NCBI RefSeq assembly: GCF_003390915.1
Contig: NZ_QMEM01000003.1
Coordinates: forward strand, 479,742 to 543,741
DNA: 64,000 bases
From: Lewinella sp. IMCC34183
GTDB lineage: Bacteria > Bacteroidota > Bacteroidia > Chitinophagales > Saprospiraceae
Direction of reading: 5' to 3'
The translations under genes and the position numbers were made by a program. The notes below the pieces were generated by a model. The model did not search any database and was not told where the DNA came from. It worked only from the letters and a program-made list of their open reading frames with translations. Shown piece after piece: positions 49,420-56,758 of this stretch; within the stretch, counting starts at the first letter, position 1; each line of letters opens with the position of its first letter.

Positions 49420-50169
49420 ATGAAAACCTGCACGCTTTGCCTTTTTCTGATGATCCTCAGCACCCGCGTCCGCGCCCAGGCTCCCGCCCCCTGGACCGAT
49501 GCCGACGCCGCCCGCTACGCCCGGGAACGCATGGATTCCTCGCTGTGGGATATGCCCCGCCTCGTTGACGATCTAAGCTTCTCCTTCGATTCGCTAGAGG
49601 TGGCCCCACCCCTAGTCAATCTCGCTTCCCCCGTACCCGAATACGACTGGGGCTTCGTCAGCTCCCGCCTCACCAAGCTCGAGCTAACCGGCAAACGGAT
49701 AGACGGCATCACCTACGCTTACGCCTACGATGCGTACCGCCCCGCCCCGGCCGACGATACGCTGGCCTACTACCGCACGTACTTCACCATCTACGTGCTG
49801 GCCGACTCCGCCCACCAAGACCAGCGCATGAGCACGGTCATTTCCCGCAATTACCCCCACTACCTGGCCACCGGTAAGCAAGTCACCTCGATCGGAGAGG
49901 TCTCCTACGTACAGCTGTCCCTGGCCGGCGGCGAGAATCTGGCCGTGGTGTCGCGGCAGTACTTCGATTTACGGCAGGGGCGTACGCTGCTCGTAGCTCC
50001 CCTGGAAGACGGCTCCCTACGGTTCCTGCAATTGCGGGTCTCCCCGGAGAGCCTGCGGACGGGTGAAGCGAGCGAGCCATACAACGCCGCGGTTATCGAG
50101 GCCTTCGAGCAGCGCCTGCTGGCCGATCCGGAAGTCGTGAAGTTTTTTACCCAGCCGGGAATTCTATAA
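49420..50169 (+). CDS. Exported protein of unknown function
   Basis: 249 residues with a signal peptide (MKTCTLCLFLMILSTRVRAQ). The body has no recognised domain; it contains alternating beta-type stretches (YFTIYVLADSAHQDQRM, QYFDLRQGRTLLVAPLEDGSLRFLQLRV). The ATG at 49420 is favoured over a TTG at 49402; between the two lies a small hairpin (TGCGGA/TCCGCA). Downstream comes a perfect palindrome acting as a terminator. Transcribed after the LuxR-type gene (gap 69 nt), so it may belong to its regulon. Function unknown. Confidence 0.55.
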   Translation: MKTCTLCLFLMILSTRVRAQAPAPWTDADAARYARERMDSSLWDMPRLVDDLSFSFDSLEVAPPLVNLASPVPEYDWGFVSSRLTKLELTGKRIDGITYAYAYDAYRPAPADDTLAYYRTYFTIYVLADSAHQDQRMSTVISRNYPHYLATGKQVTSIGEVSYVQLSLAGGENLAVVSRQYFDLRQGRTLLVAPLEDGSLRFLQLRVSPESLRTGEASEPYNAAVIEAFEQRLLADPEVVKFFTQPGIL

Positions 50170-50197
50170 CCGTCCGACGCTTATAAGCGTCGGACGG
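50170..50197. terminator. 28-bp perfect palindrome/terminator
   Basis: Perfect 14-nt half CCGTCCGACGCTTA and its complement, zero loop, 1 nt after the stop of the gene at 49420. It has no T-run after it, but its place between a gene end and a promoter fits a transcription terminator or insulator. Confidence 0.6.
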
Positions 50198-50202
50198 TGA
50201 CT

Positions 50203-50210
50203 TACCTTCG
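50203..50210 (+). promoter_or_regulatory. -7-like element of the cobalamin leader
   Basis: TACCTTCG, one base from TAnnTTTG, 5 nt before the start of the riboswitch region, so the transcript would begin near its first conserved base. Confidence 0.45.
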
Positions 50211-50214
50211 CCGC

Positions 50215-50388
50215 GCAATCGGGATAAGGGAATCCGGTGAAAAACCGGAGCTGTCCCCGCAGCTGTAAGCCCCGCGCGCCTGCCGTCACTACGCCACTGG
50301 ATCAAACCGGGAAGGCGACGGCCAGGTGGGGCGAGCCAGAAGACCTGCCCGGTAGCGTCATATTCCTCAGTCTTTCGGTGAGAAAAGG
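50215..50388 (+). promoter_or_regulatory. Cobalamin (adenosylcobalamin-type) riboswitch
   Basis: The B12-box sequence is unmistakable: GGGAATCCGGTG at 50228, CGGAGCTGTCCCCGCAGCTG, GCCACTGG, GGGAAGGCGACGG, then the 3' B12 box GAGCCAGAAGACCTGCC at 50333. A hairpin with loop TCTTTCGG (50365-50384) follows, as is typical of the Bacteroidota form. The RNA should switch off the downstream TonB-dependent receptor when cobalamin is plentiful. The remaining leader to 50565 has CTGTAGT-rich low-complexity sequence and no clear intrinsic terminator. Confidence 0.93.
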
Positions 50389-50565
50389 CGGGAAGGGGGG
50401 AGATTTAGTTCTGTAGTCTTTTAGTACTGTAGTTCTGTAGTCGCGCAGTGTTAGCACAGTAGCTTCAGACTGCTGTAGCCCTACAATTCGTGCCTGCTAC
50501 TGACTACCCGACTACAGTACTACCCCCCTAACCCCCTACCCCCCCTCGCCGGCAACCCACCCCCA

Positions 50566-52446
50566 ATGAACCGGCAAACGCTATCCACCTTGTTTCTTTT
50601 TCTTTCCCTCTTCGTCGTCGCGCAGGAGTCTCCCACCCTGTCGACCACTACGGACGAGGTCGTCGTCACGGGCGCGCGCTACGCGCGGACGCTGGCCGAG
50701 AGCCCCGAGCACGTAACCGTCATCGATTCGGCGGCCGTAGCGCGCGCGCCGAACCTGGCCCAGCTACTCAACGAGCAGGCGGGCATCGTGGTGAACGGGG
50801 CGTATTCCAACTACGGTAAGGACCGCAGCATCTTCCTCCGCAACGGGGCCAACCAGTATACGCTGATCCTGGTCGACGGACAGCCGCTCATCGATCCTTC
50901 GGCACTCGGCGGGGCCGTAGACCTGCGCCTGCTCTCGCTCGAGGGCGTGGAGCGCATCGAGATCCTGCGGGGAGCCCGCTCATTACTCTACGGCTCCGAC
51001 GCCGTGGCCGGGGTGATCAACCTCGTGACCGACCGGGACGCGCCGCTTGACCCATTTACCGTGAACCTGCGCGCCGCCGCCGAACGCTACAACACCTTTA
51101 CCGGCAACGCCGCCGTCTCCGGGCGTACCGAGCAGCTGGACTACCGCGTCGGCTACGATCACTTCACGACCGACGGCATCAGCGAGGCCACCGAACCCGC
51201 CGGTAGCTTAGAAGAATTCAATCGCGACGGCTCCATCCGCCGTACCCTATACGGCAACCTGGAATGGCGGCCCACCGAAGCACTGACCATCCGGCCCGCC
51301 GTGCGCCGCGCTATCTTCGAGGGCGACTACGACGCCGGTGCTTTTGCCGATGCCGACAACCGCTACCGCAACGAGCTCTGGTTACCGAGCCTGGCCGTCG
51401 ATTACCGGCAGGCGACCTGGCAGCTTGGGGCCCGCTACAATTACGCGGCGACCGACCGGGTATTTGATGACGCGTCCTTTGGGGAGTCCTTTTACAAGGG
51501 TCGCGCGCAGCAGGGCGACGTATTCTACAACTACCTGCCTTCGGAGGCCTTTTCCCTGACGGTCGGCGGGCAGCTCCGCCACGAAACGCTGGCCACCGGC
51601 GACGATGCCCCTACGGCCACCAACGTGAGCCCCTACCTGCAGGCCAACCTCAACGTGGCCGAAGGGCTGCTGCTGGAGGGCGGTTACCGCTACAACCACC
51701 ACTCGGTGTTCGGCGGCCAGAGCAACTGGTCGCTGGCGGCGGGCTACCGCTTTTCGGAGCGCGTGACCGCTCGCCTGTCGACGGGCAGCGCCTTTCAGAG
51801 CCCCACCCTCGACCAGCTGTACGGTCCCTTCGGCGCCAACCCCGACCTGCAGCCGCAGGTATCGGCGTCCTACGAGGCGGGCACCCAGGTGCAAAGTCGT
51901 ACCGGAGACCGGCGGGTAGTGGTTACCGTATTTCAGCGCGAGATCGACCAGATCGTCACCTACGACGGAATGCTGGGCTACCAGAACCAGGATGAGCTGC
52001 GCGACCGCGGCGTGGAGCTGGAAGCGTTCACGCAACTGGGCCGGTACGTACGCCTCGACGGCAACTTTACCTACGTAAAGGGCCGGCTGCGCTCGCCGGA
52101 CGGCACGGGCGGCACCTCGGAAACGGAGGACTTCTTCCGCCGCCCCCGCGTCACCGGCCTGCTGGCCGTGAGTTTTCAGGGGGCATCCCCCTTTACGGCC
52201 CGCCTGACCGCTTCCTACACCAGCGAGCGGCCAGATATACTGTACGACGAAAACTTTGTCCCCATCAACATGCAGCTTGGGGCATACACCATCCTCAATC
52301 TCTACGCCGAATACAAGCTGCTGAAGGCCCGCAACCTGACCGTTTTCGGCGAGGTGCGCAACCTGACGGATACGGACTTTACCGAGGTTTCGGGCTATGG
52401 TACGCTGGGGATCACGCCGCGGGTCGGGGTGGCCTGGAGCTACTGA
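50566..52446 (+). CDS. btuB: TonB-dependent cobalamin receptor (BtuB-like)
   Basis: 626-residue outer-membrane receptor. After a signal peptide, the plug domain opens with VVVTGARYARTLAESPEHV and continues LAQLLNEQAGIVVNGAYSNYGKDRSIFLRNGANQYTLILVDGQPL and GVERIEILRGARSLLYGSDAVAGVINLVT. The barrel is short (~500 residues) and ends in an aromatic residue (AWSY), as outer-membrane proteins do. Because of the cobalamin riboswitch directly upstream, the ligand is probably vitamin B12 or a corrinoid. No BtuCDF or cobalamin genes are nearby. Confidence 0.88.
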   Translation: MNRQTLSTLFLFLSLFVVAQESPTLSTTTDEVVVTGARYARTLAESPEHVTVIDSAAVARAPNLAQLLNEQAGIVVNGAYSNYGKDRSIFLRNGANQYTLILVDGQPLIDPSALGGAVDLRLLSLEGVERIEILRGARSLLYGSDAVAGVINLVTDRDAPLDPFTVNLRAAAERYNTFTGNAAVSGRTEQLDYRVGYDHFTTDGISEATEPAGSLEEFNRDGSIRRTLYGNLEWRPTEALTIRPAVRRAIFEGDYDAGAFADADNRYRNELWLPSLAVDYRQATWQLGARYNYAATDRVFDDASFGESFYKGRAQQGDVFYNYLPSEAFSLTVGGQLRHETLATGDDAPTATNVSPYLQANLNVAEGLLLEGGYRYNHHSVFGGQSNWSLAAGYRFSERVTARLSTGSAFQSPTLDQLYGPFGANPDLQPQVSASYEAGTQVQSRTGDRRVVVTVFQREIDQIVTYDGMLGYQNQDELRDRGVELEAFTQLGRYVRLDGNFTYVKGRLRSPDGTGGTSETEDFFRRPRVTGLLAVSFQGASPFTARLTASYTSERPDILYDENFVPINMQLGAYTILNLYAEYKLLKARNLTVFGEVRNLTDTDFTEVSGYGTLGITPRVGVAWSY

Positions 52447-52552
52447 TTGGTGAACCCTGGAGGGAATTATGGACACGATACCCGCAAGTTTCTACCTCCT
52501 TCGCCGGTAGAGCTTCCGGGATCGAAAGGGTAAGCAGCTATAGCCGTTAAGC

Positions 52553-52837
52553 ATGCCCCCGTGCGCAGATCTTCTCCCCCATCTGGTGTATATGGAACTG
52601 GACGGTGACGAGGTGAAAATCCTACATACCAAAATCGGCGAGAATACCAGCCACAACTGGCCGGATGGTGACGACCACCTTGGGGACAGCATTCTGCGGC
52701 AACTTGACGTTACACCGCGCGAGTTCGCCCGCATCGAGGATATTTTAGGGGGTCTCCACTGCATTGGCTTCAGCAACTTTCGCGAGGAGGACAAATTTGC
52801 TTTCAGCGGTCAGGCTTCGGGATGTACACCTACCTGA
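52553..52837 (+). CDS. Small hypothetical protein A
   Basis: 94-residue frame starting MPPCADLLPHLVYMELDGD, with VKILHTKIGENTSHNWPDGD and REFARIEDILGGLHCIGF. Composition looks protein-like (acidic, mixed) but no family is recognised. It lies 107 nt after the receptor gene and overlaps the next small frame by 16 nt. Confidence 0.35.
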   Translation: MPPCADLLPHLVYMELDGDEVKILHTKIGENTSHNWPDGDDHLGDSILRQLDVTPREFARIEDILGGLHCIGFSNFREEDKFAFSGQASGCTPT

Positions 52838-52974
52838 TCTTTCCAGCACCGCAGGACCAGGCTTTGCTGCGCTGGTTTGAAGCGTCGTGCGCTCACAGTA
52901 TTCATACTCCCCGCGTCATCTTCGAATACGGGAGCGGTGCCATCGGCTCCGACTGCCTGGCCGAGGACTTCTAG
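52822..52974 (+). CDS. Small hypothetical protein B
   Basis: 50-residue frame (MYTYLIFPAPQDQALLRWFE ... GSDCLAEDF) that starts inside the end of protein A in another frame and stops 10 nt before the 3' end of the peptidase gene. It is plausible as a small protein but unsupported by any motif; a fragment of a decayed gene is equally likely. Confidence 0.3.
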   Translation: MYTYLIFPAPQDQALLRWFEASCAHSIHTPRVIFEYGSGAIGSDCLAEDF

Positions 52975-52983
52975 GAGCGAGTG

Positions 52984-54102
52984 CTACCTGAGTGCCCCCC
53001 GTTCCCGCAACAATTCCATTACTCGCTCTACCGGCAGCGCCTCACGGCTGTGTCCATCGACGCCCGTCATGTCCTCGGCAGCGAAGAGGGAGTTGACAAT
53101 GGCTTCCTCGGTGGCCTCGATGGTGGCCAGGAAGAGGGGGCTGGTGCCGCCGTTGGCGAGCTCTTGCACTTCCCGGACCCTGGGACCGTCCGCCTGGATG
53201 CGGTTGCCCGCATGGGTAGAAAAGGCGATGACGTAGTCGCCGCTGCCGTTGCTGGCGATACCACCGGTGCGGGCCAGGCCGAGCATGGCGCGCTTGGCGA
53301 TGCGTTCGAGATTACGGGGACCGAGGGGGGCATCGGTAGCGACTACGATCATGCAGCTGCCGTCGGCTCGCTCGTCCAGTTGTTCCCGGAAGTAATACTC
53401 CCCGAGCAGGGGTCCGACGGGTACGCCGGCGATCTGGAGGACCCCGCCGAAATTCGTTTGGACCAGTACGCCTACGGTGTAGCCGCCGAGGCTTTCCGGC
53501 AGTTTCCGGCTGGAGGTACCGATGCCGCCCTTCCAGCCGAAGCAGGTGGTACCGGTGCCGGCACCTACGTTGCCTTCGGCGACTTCCCCTGCGGTGGCCG
53601 CTTCGATTGCCGCGAGTACATCGGCCTCCGCCACGTGGCGCCCGCGGATGTCGTTGAGGTGGCCGTCGTTCGTCTCCCCGACGACGGCGTTGACGCTCTG
53701 TACGTCGGGGTTGTCGCGGAGGCAGGCACTGATCAGGGCGTTCATCCCGGTCGCGACACTGAGGGTGTTGGTCAGGACGATAGGTGTTTCCAGTTCGCCC
53801 AGTTCGCGTACCTGGCTGTAGCCGGCCAACTTGCCGTAGCCGTTGCCCAGGTAGATGGCCGCCGGCACTTTTTCGCGGTACATATCGCCGGCGTGGGGCA
53901 GGATGGCCGTAACCCCCGTCCGGACGCTGTCGCCCCGGAATAGCGTAGTGTGGCCCACACGGACCCCGGCGACGTCGGTGATCGCGTTTTCGGGACCGGG
54001 TGTCATTACTCCGAACGGGACATTCAGGTCGCGCGGACGATCTTGGGAAGCGAGGGCAAGCGGGAGGGCCATAAGCAGCAAGAGACGGAGCAAATAAATC
54101 AT
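52984..54102 (-). CDS. P1-family (DmpA/BapA-like) N-terminal-nucleophile aminopeptidase
   Basis: 372 residues with a signal peptide (MIYLLRLLLLMALPLALASQ). The start at 54102 avoids an N-terminal extension overlapping a terminator. The family's self-cleavage site is read as DG-S249-CMIVVATDAPLGPRNLERIAKRA, with Ser as nucleophile, and KGGIGTSSR and NTLSVATGMNALISACL as other signatures. Family members hydrolyse D-amino acid or beta-alanyl peptides and amides. Export to the periplasm or outside is likely. The gene is alone, divergent from nothing, downstream of the DUF5682 gene. Confidence 0.88.
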   Translation of the reverse strand: MIYLLRLLLLMALPLALASQDRPRDLNVPFGVMTPGPENAITDVAGVRVGHTTLFRGDSVRTGVTAILPHAGDMYREKVPAAIYLGNGYGKLAGYSQVRELGELETPIVLTNTLSVATGMNALISACLRDNPDVQSVNAVVGETNDGHLNDIRGRHVAEADVLAAIEAATAGEVAEGNVGAGTGTTCFGWKGGIGTSSRKLPESLGGYTVGVLVQTNFGGVLQIAGVPVGPLLGEYYFREQLDERADGSCMIVVATDAPLGPRNLERIAKRAMLGLARTGGIASNGSGDYVIAFSTHAGNRIQADGPRVREVQELANGGTSPLFLATIEATEEAIVNSLFAAEDMTGVDGHSREALPVERVMELLRERGALR

Positions 54103-54106
54103 AGCC

Positions 54107-54114
54107 GAAAAGTA
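54107..54114 (-). promoter_or_regulatory. -7-like element of the P1 peptidase gene
   Basis: TACTTTTC on the minus strand, 4 nt before the ATG at 54102; one base from consensus. Confidence 0.35.
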
Positions 54115-54136
54115 CGACGCCGGTGAGCCAAACAAG

Positions 54137-54170
54137 AAAAGCGCCAAGCCCCTACGGGCATGGCGCTTTT
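54137..54170 (-). terminator. Rho-independent terminator downstream of the DUF5682 gene
   Basis: 10-bp stem (AAAAGCGCCA with TGGCGCTTTT) and a 14-nt loop. On the minus strand it is the last element before the peptidase promoter, so it most likely ends the DUF5682 transcript. The 183 nt between it and that stop codon show short repeats and a small hairpin but no gene. Confidence 0.6.
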
Positions 54171-54353
54171 TGATAATCAATTGCTAAAGTTATTGGTCTC
54201 TTAACGTGTCAATCAAAAATAAAAACTTGTGTTCATAGGTCTCAGGTCGGACACTAACGGCCGACCCTCAGGTCATGTAGCCTTAATTCCTCCTTCAGAC
54301 GAAGTGAGGGGCTGACGGTCATCCCTTTCCGCAGATAAATAAAAAATTTATTC

Positions 54354-56639
54354 TCAGGCGATCCACCGCAGCAGTTCTCCGATCAGGGGATCATCGGCGG
54401 AGGCTACCGTTGGTTCCGGGGGTGCAGTGAGTTGGTCCGACTGGGACACGGTGACCACGGACATGATCCGCTGACGGTCGTAGCGCGAGAACTCGGAGAA
54501 GGTGCGACGGAGGAGGGGCACGACCAATTCGAAGTCTTCCCACTCGAGTCCGGCCACCCATTCGTCGACCAGCGCGAACAGCGGCGGGTGGTGCAGCAGC
54601 AGTTGTCCGCTGCCGTATAGGAAACCATAAATCCACTCGGCAACGGGTCCCGCGCCGTGGCTGCGCGACAGCGCCCGGCTGAAGCGGGTAGCGGCCTCGG
54701 CGGGGGTAATAATCTCACGGTCGGAGAGCAATCGCAGGCAGTGGCCCTCCACGGCGGGGTGGGCACCGGCGGCGGCCGTAGCGGTCAATCCACGAAGCCA
54801 GAGGTCGTCGAGGTCGGGATTGTCCAGCTGGGCCAGGTGGTAATTGGCGGCCGAGATCAGTTCCACCAGTTCGTGCCCCCGCTCGTCGTCCAGGTTACTG
54901 CCGGCGGCGGGCAGGCCGGCGGCCAGCCGGGGCAGCAGTTCGTCGATCACCAGCAGGAGGGCGGTGGTATCGGTCTTGCGGCTGTCGCCGTAGCGGCTGG
55001 TTTGGACCAGGGCGGGCAGGGCGGCCAGCAGGGCGGCCACATCGGTGGTCTCGGCGGCGCGCGAGCGCAGTTGCTTCATGAGGGGCGGCACGACGGCGGG
55101 CAGACCCGCCCGCAGGCCCTGCAGGGTCAGCTCCGCCAGCGGCTTCACCATTGTCAGGCCGGCGGCCTTCTCGCGGGTATAGGCGGTGGCGGCCGCCGCG
55201 ACCGTATTGCCGTAGCTGCCCCGCTCGATGACCAGCAGGCTGAACTCGGGTTGCCACTCCAGGAGCCATACTTCCTTGAAGCTACTGAGGCTGTCGCCCC
55301 CCCCGGGCTGCAGCTTCCCCCAGCGGATATCGAGCAGGTTGAGCCGGTGGAGGAGGTGGCTCTTGCGGAGGTCGTTGGGCTGCCGCAGGTCGATGCCGCC
55401 ACGCGGATTGGTCTTGGTGGCCTTCAGGTACTGCTCGCCGGCGGCCTCCCAGAGTTTGCTGAGGCGGGTGGTCTTGACCTCGGCGCGGAGGTCTTCCAGT
55501 AGCGGGACGGTGGTGACGTCGGGGGGTACGAAGCCTACCGTTTCGCCCACCGTCAGCCGATTATGGATCAGCGCGAGCCGTTCCGGCCGGCCAGCGGCCA
55601 GGGTGCCGAGGACGGCCTGCTCGAGTTCGGCGATGCCCGGTCGCTCATGCTCACGCAGGGTAGCCAGCGTATTCGCCAGGCCAACCGCCTCGGTAGCCAT
55701 GGCGGGACTGCCCTCGAAGCCTTCCTTCCGGAGCAGCTGGGCGGCCTCGGCCATCCACCGGCCGACCGCGCCCTCCGGGTGATCGAAGAGGGTGGCGTAC
55801 CAGGCGGGGGAGGTAACCCCGGCCCCGTAGCCCCCGCTGCGGGCCAGGCGGGGGAACGACCAGGGCACCCAGGCCTGGCTGACCTTGACGCGGGGGAGTC
55901 CGCGCAGGATGGCCTTGTCGGTACTGGCCTTGTAGGCGGCAGTATCGCGTACGGCGGGTCCGTGCCAGGCCCCGACCACTATGGCCACCCGCTCGAAGGA
56001 TTCCCGGGCAGCCTTGCGGATCTCGTTGCGCATGAAGGCCTCGCGCTGCTGGTTTTCTTCGTTGGAGGCTTCCGGGAAGGTTTCCCGCAGGTCGGTTACG
56101 ATATCGAGGATTGCCTGGAAGGTAGCTTCGGCACCGGCGTCGGTGCGCTCGAGGGTGGCGTCCCACCAGCTTTCGCTATCCGGATAGCCGGCCAGCCCGG
56201 CCACGACGGCCAGCGGATCGGAGCGAAGCTGGCGGGCCAATTCCTTGCGGGACTTTCCGGGAATAAGGGAGGGGCTGTCGGGCTCCTCCGTAGGAAAGAG
56301 GATGAATTGCTCTTCCTCGCGTACCGCCAAAAAATGCTTGGCCGGCAGATCAATCGGTCGGACCTCCACGCCCTGCTCGGCGGCCCAGGCGACGGCCTGG
56401 TACTCCGGGCTGAAGCGGGCGAACGGAAAGAAGCTGGCCCGTTCGATATCCCGGGCGTCGTACAGCACCAGCGCCAGGGGCGGCCGCATTCCTTGGGTGG
56501 TCAGCTGCCGCAGGGCGGGCTGGCTGTCGGCCGGCATCTCCAGCAGGATCAGGTCTGGGCGCCAGTGGGTGAGCACGCTGCGGAGCCGGCGGGCGGAGCC
56601 CGGGCCATGGTGACGGATGCCGAAGGTGCGGAACTGCAT
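54354..56639 (-). CDS. DUF5682 family protein
   Basis: 761 residues. The ATG at 56639 gives MQFRTFGIRHHGPGSARRLR; an in-frame ATG 27 nt upstream adds MGDLPYLSP that is not family-like. Typical features: RHHGPGSA, LILLEMPAD, AWAAEQGVEVRPIDLPAKHF, and AIVVGAWHGPAV, all from the N-terminal half that resembles ChaN/EreA-like folds; the C-terminal half is long, helical and unassigned. DUF5682 genes in other bacteria are normally next to MoxR and vWA genes. Here they are encoded at 24244 and 62676. A TACCTTTC element lies 5 nt before the start. Cytoplasmic; function unknown. Confidence 0.8.
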   Translation of the reverse strand: MQFRTFGIRHHGPGSARRLRSVLTHWRPDLILLEMPADSQPALRQLTTQGMRPPLALVLYDARDIERASFFPFARFSPEYQAVAWAAEQGVEVRPIDLPAKHFLAVREEEQFILFPTEEPDSPSLIPGKSRKELARQLRSDPLAVVAGLAGYPDSESWWDATLERTDAGAEATFQAILDIVTDLRETFPEASNEENQQREAFMRNEIRKAARESFERVAIVVGAWHGPAVRDTAAYKASTDKAILRGLPRVKVSQAWVPWSFPRLARSGGYGAGVTSPAWYATLFDHPEGAVGRWMAEAAQLLRKEGFEGSPAMATEAVGLANTLATLREHERPGIAELEQAVLGTLAAGRPERLALIHNRLTVGETVGFVPPDVTTVPLLEDLRAEVKTTRLSKLWEAAGEQYLKATKTNPRGGIDLRQPNDLRKSHLLHRLNLLDIRWGKLQPGGGDSLSSFKEVWLLEWQPEFSLLVIERGSYGNTVAAAATAYTREKAAGLTMVKPLAELTLQGLRAGLPAVVPPLMKQLRSRAAETTDVAALLAALPALVQTSRYGDSRKTDTTALLLVIDELLPRLAAGLPAAGSNLDDERGHELVELISAANYHLAQLDNPDLDDLWLRGLTATAAAGAHPAVEGHCLRLLSDREIITPAEAATRFSRALSRSHGAGPVAEWIYGFLYGSGQLLLHHPPLFALVDEWVAGLEWEDFELVVPLLRRTFSEFSRYDRQRIMSVVTVSQSDQLTAPPEPTVASADDPLIGELLRWIA

Positions 56640-56643
56640 GGGG

Positions 56644-56651
56644 GAAAGGTA
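56644..56651 (-). promoter_or_regulatory. -7-like element of the DUF5682 gene
   Basis: TACCTTTC on the minus strand, 4 nt before the ATG at 56639. Confidence 0.4.
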
Positions 56652-56758
56652 CGGGAGGTCCCCCAAAGGAAGCTTGAATGAGTGGCGGCATGACTATTTC
56701 ACTTCCCTACCTTCACTCGATGCCCCTGCCTTTAAAACTTGTACTTATGCGGCAAGCG

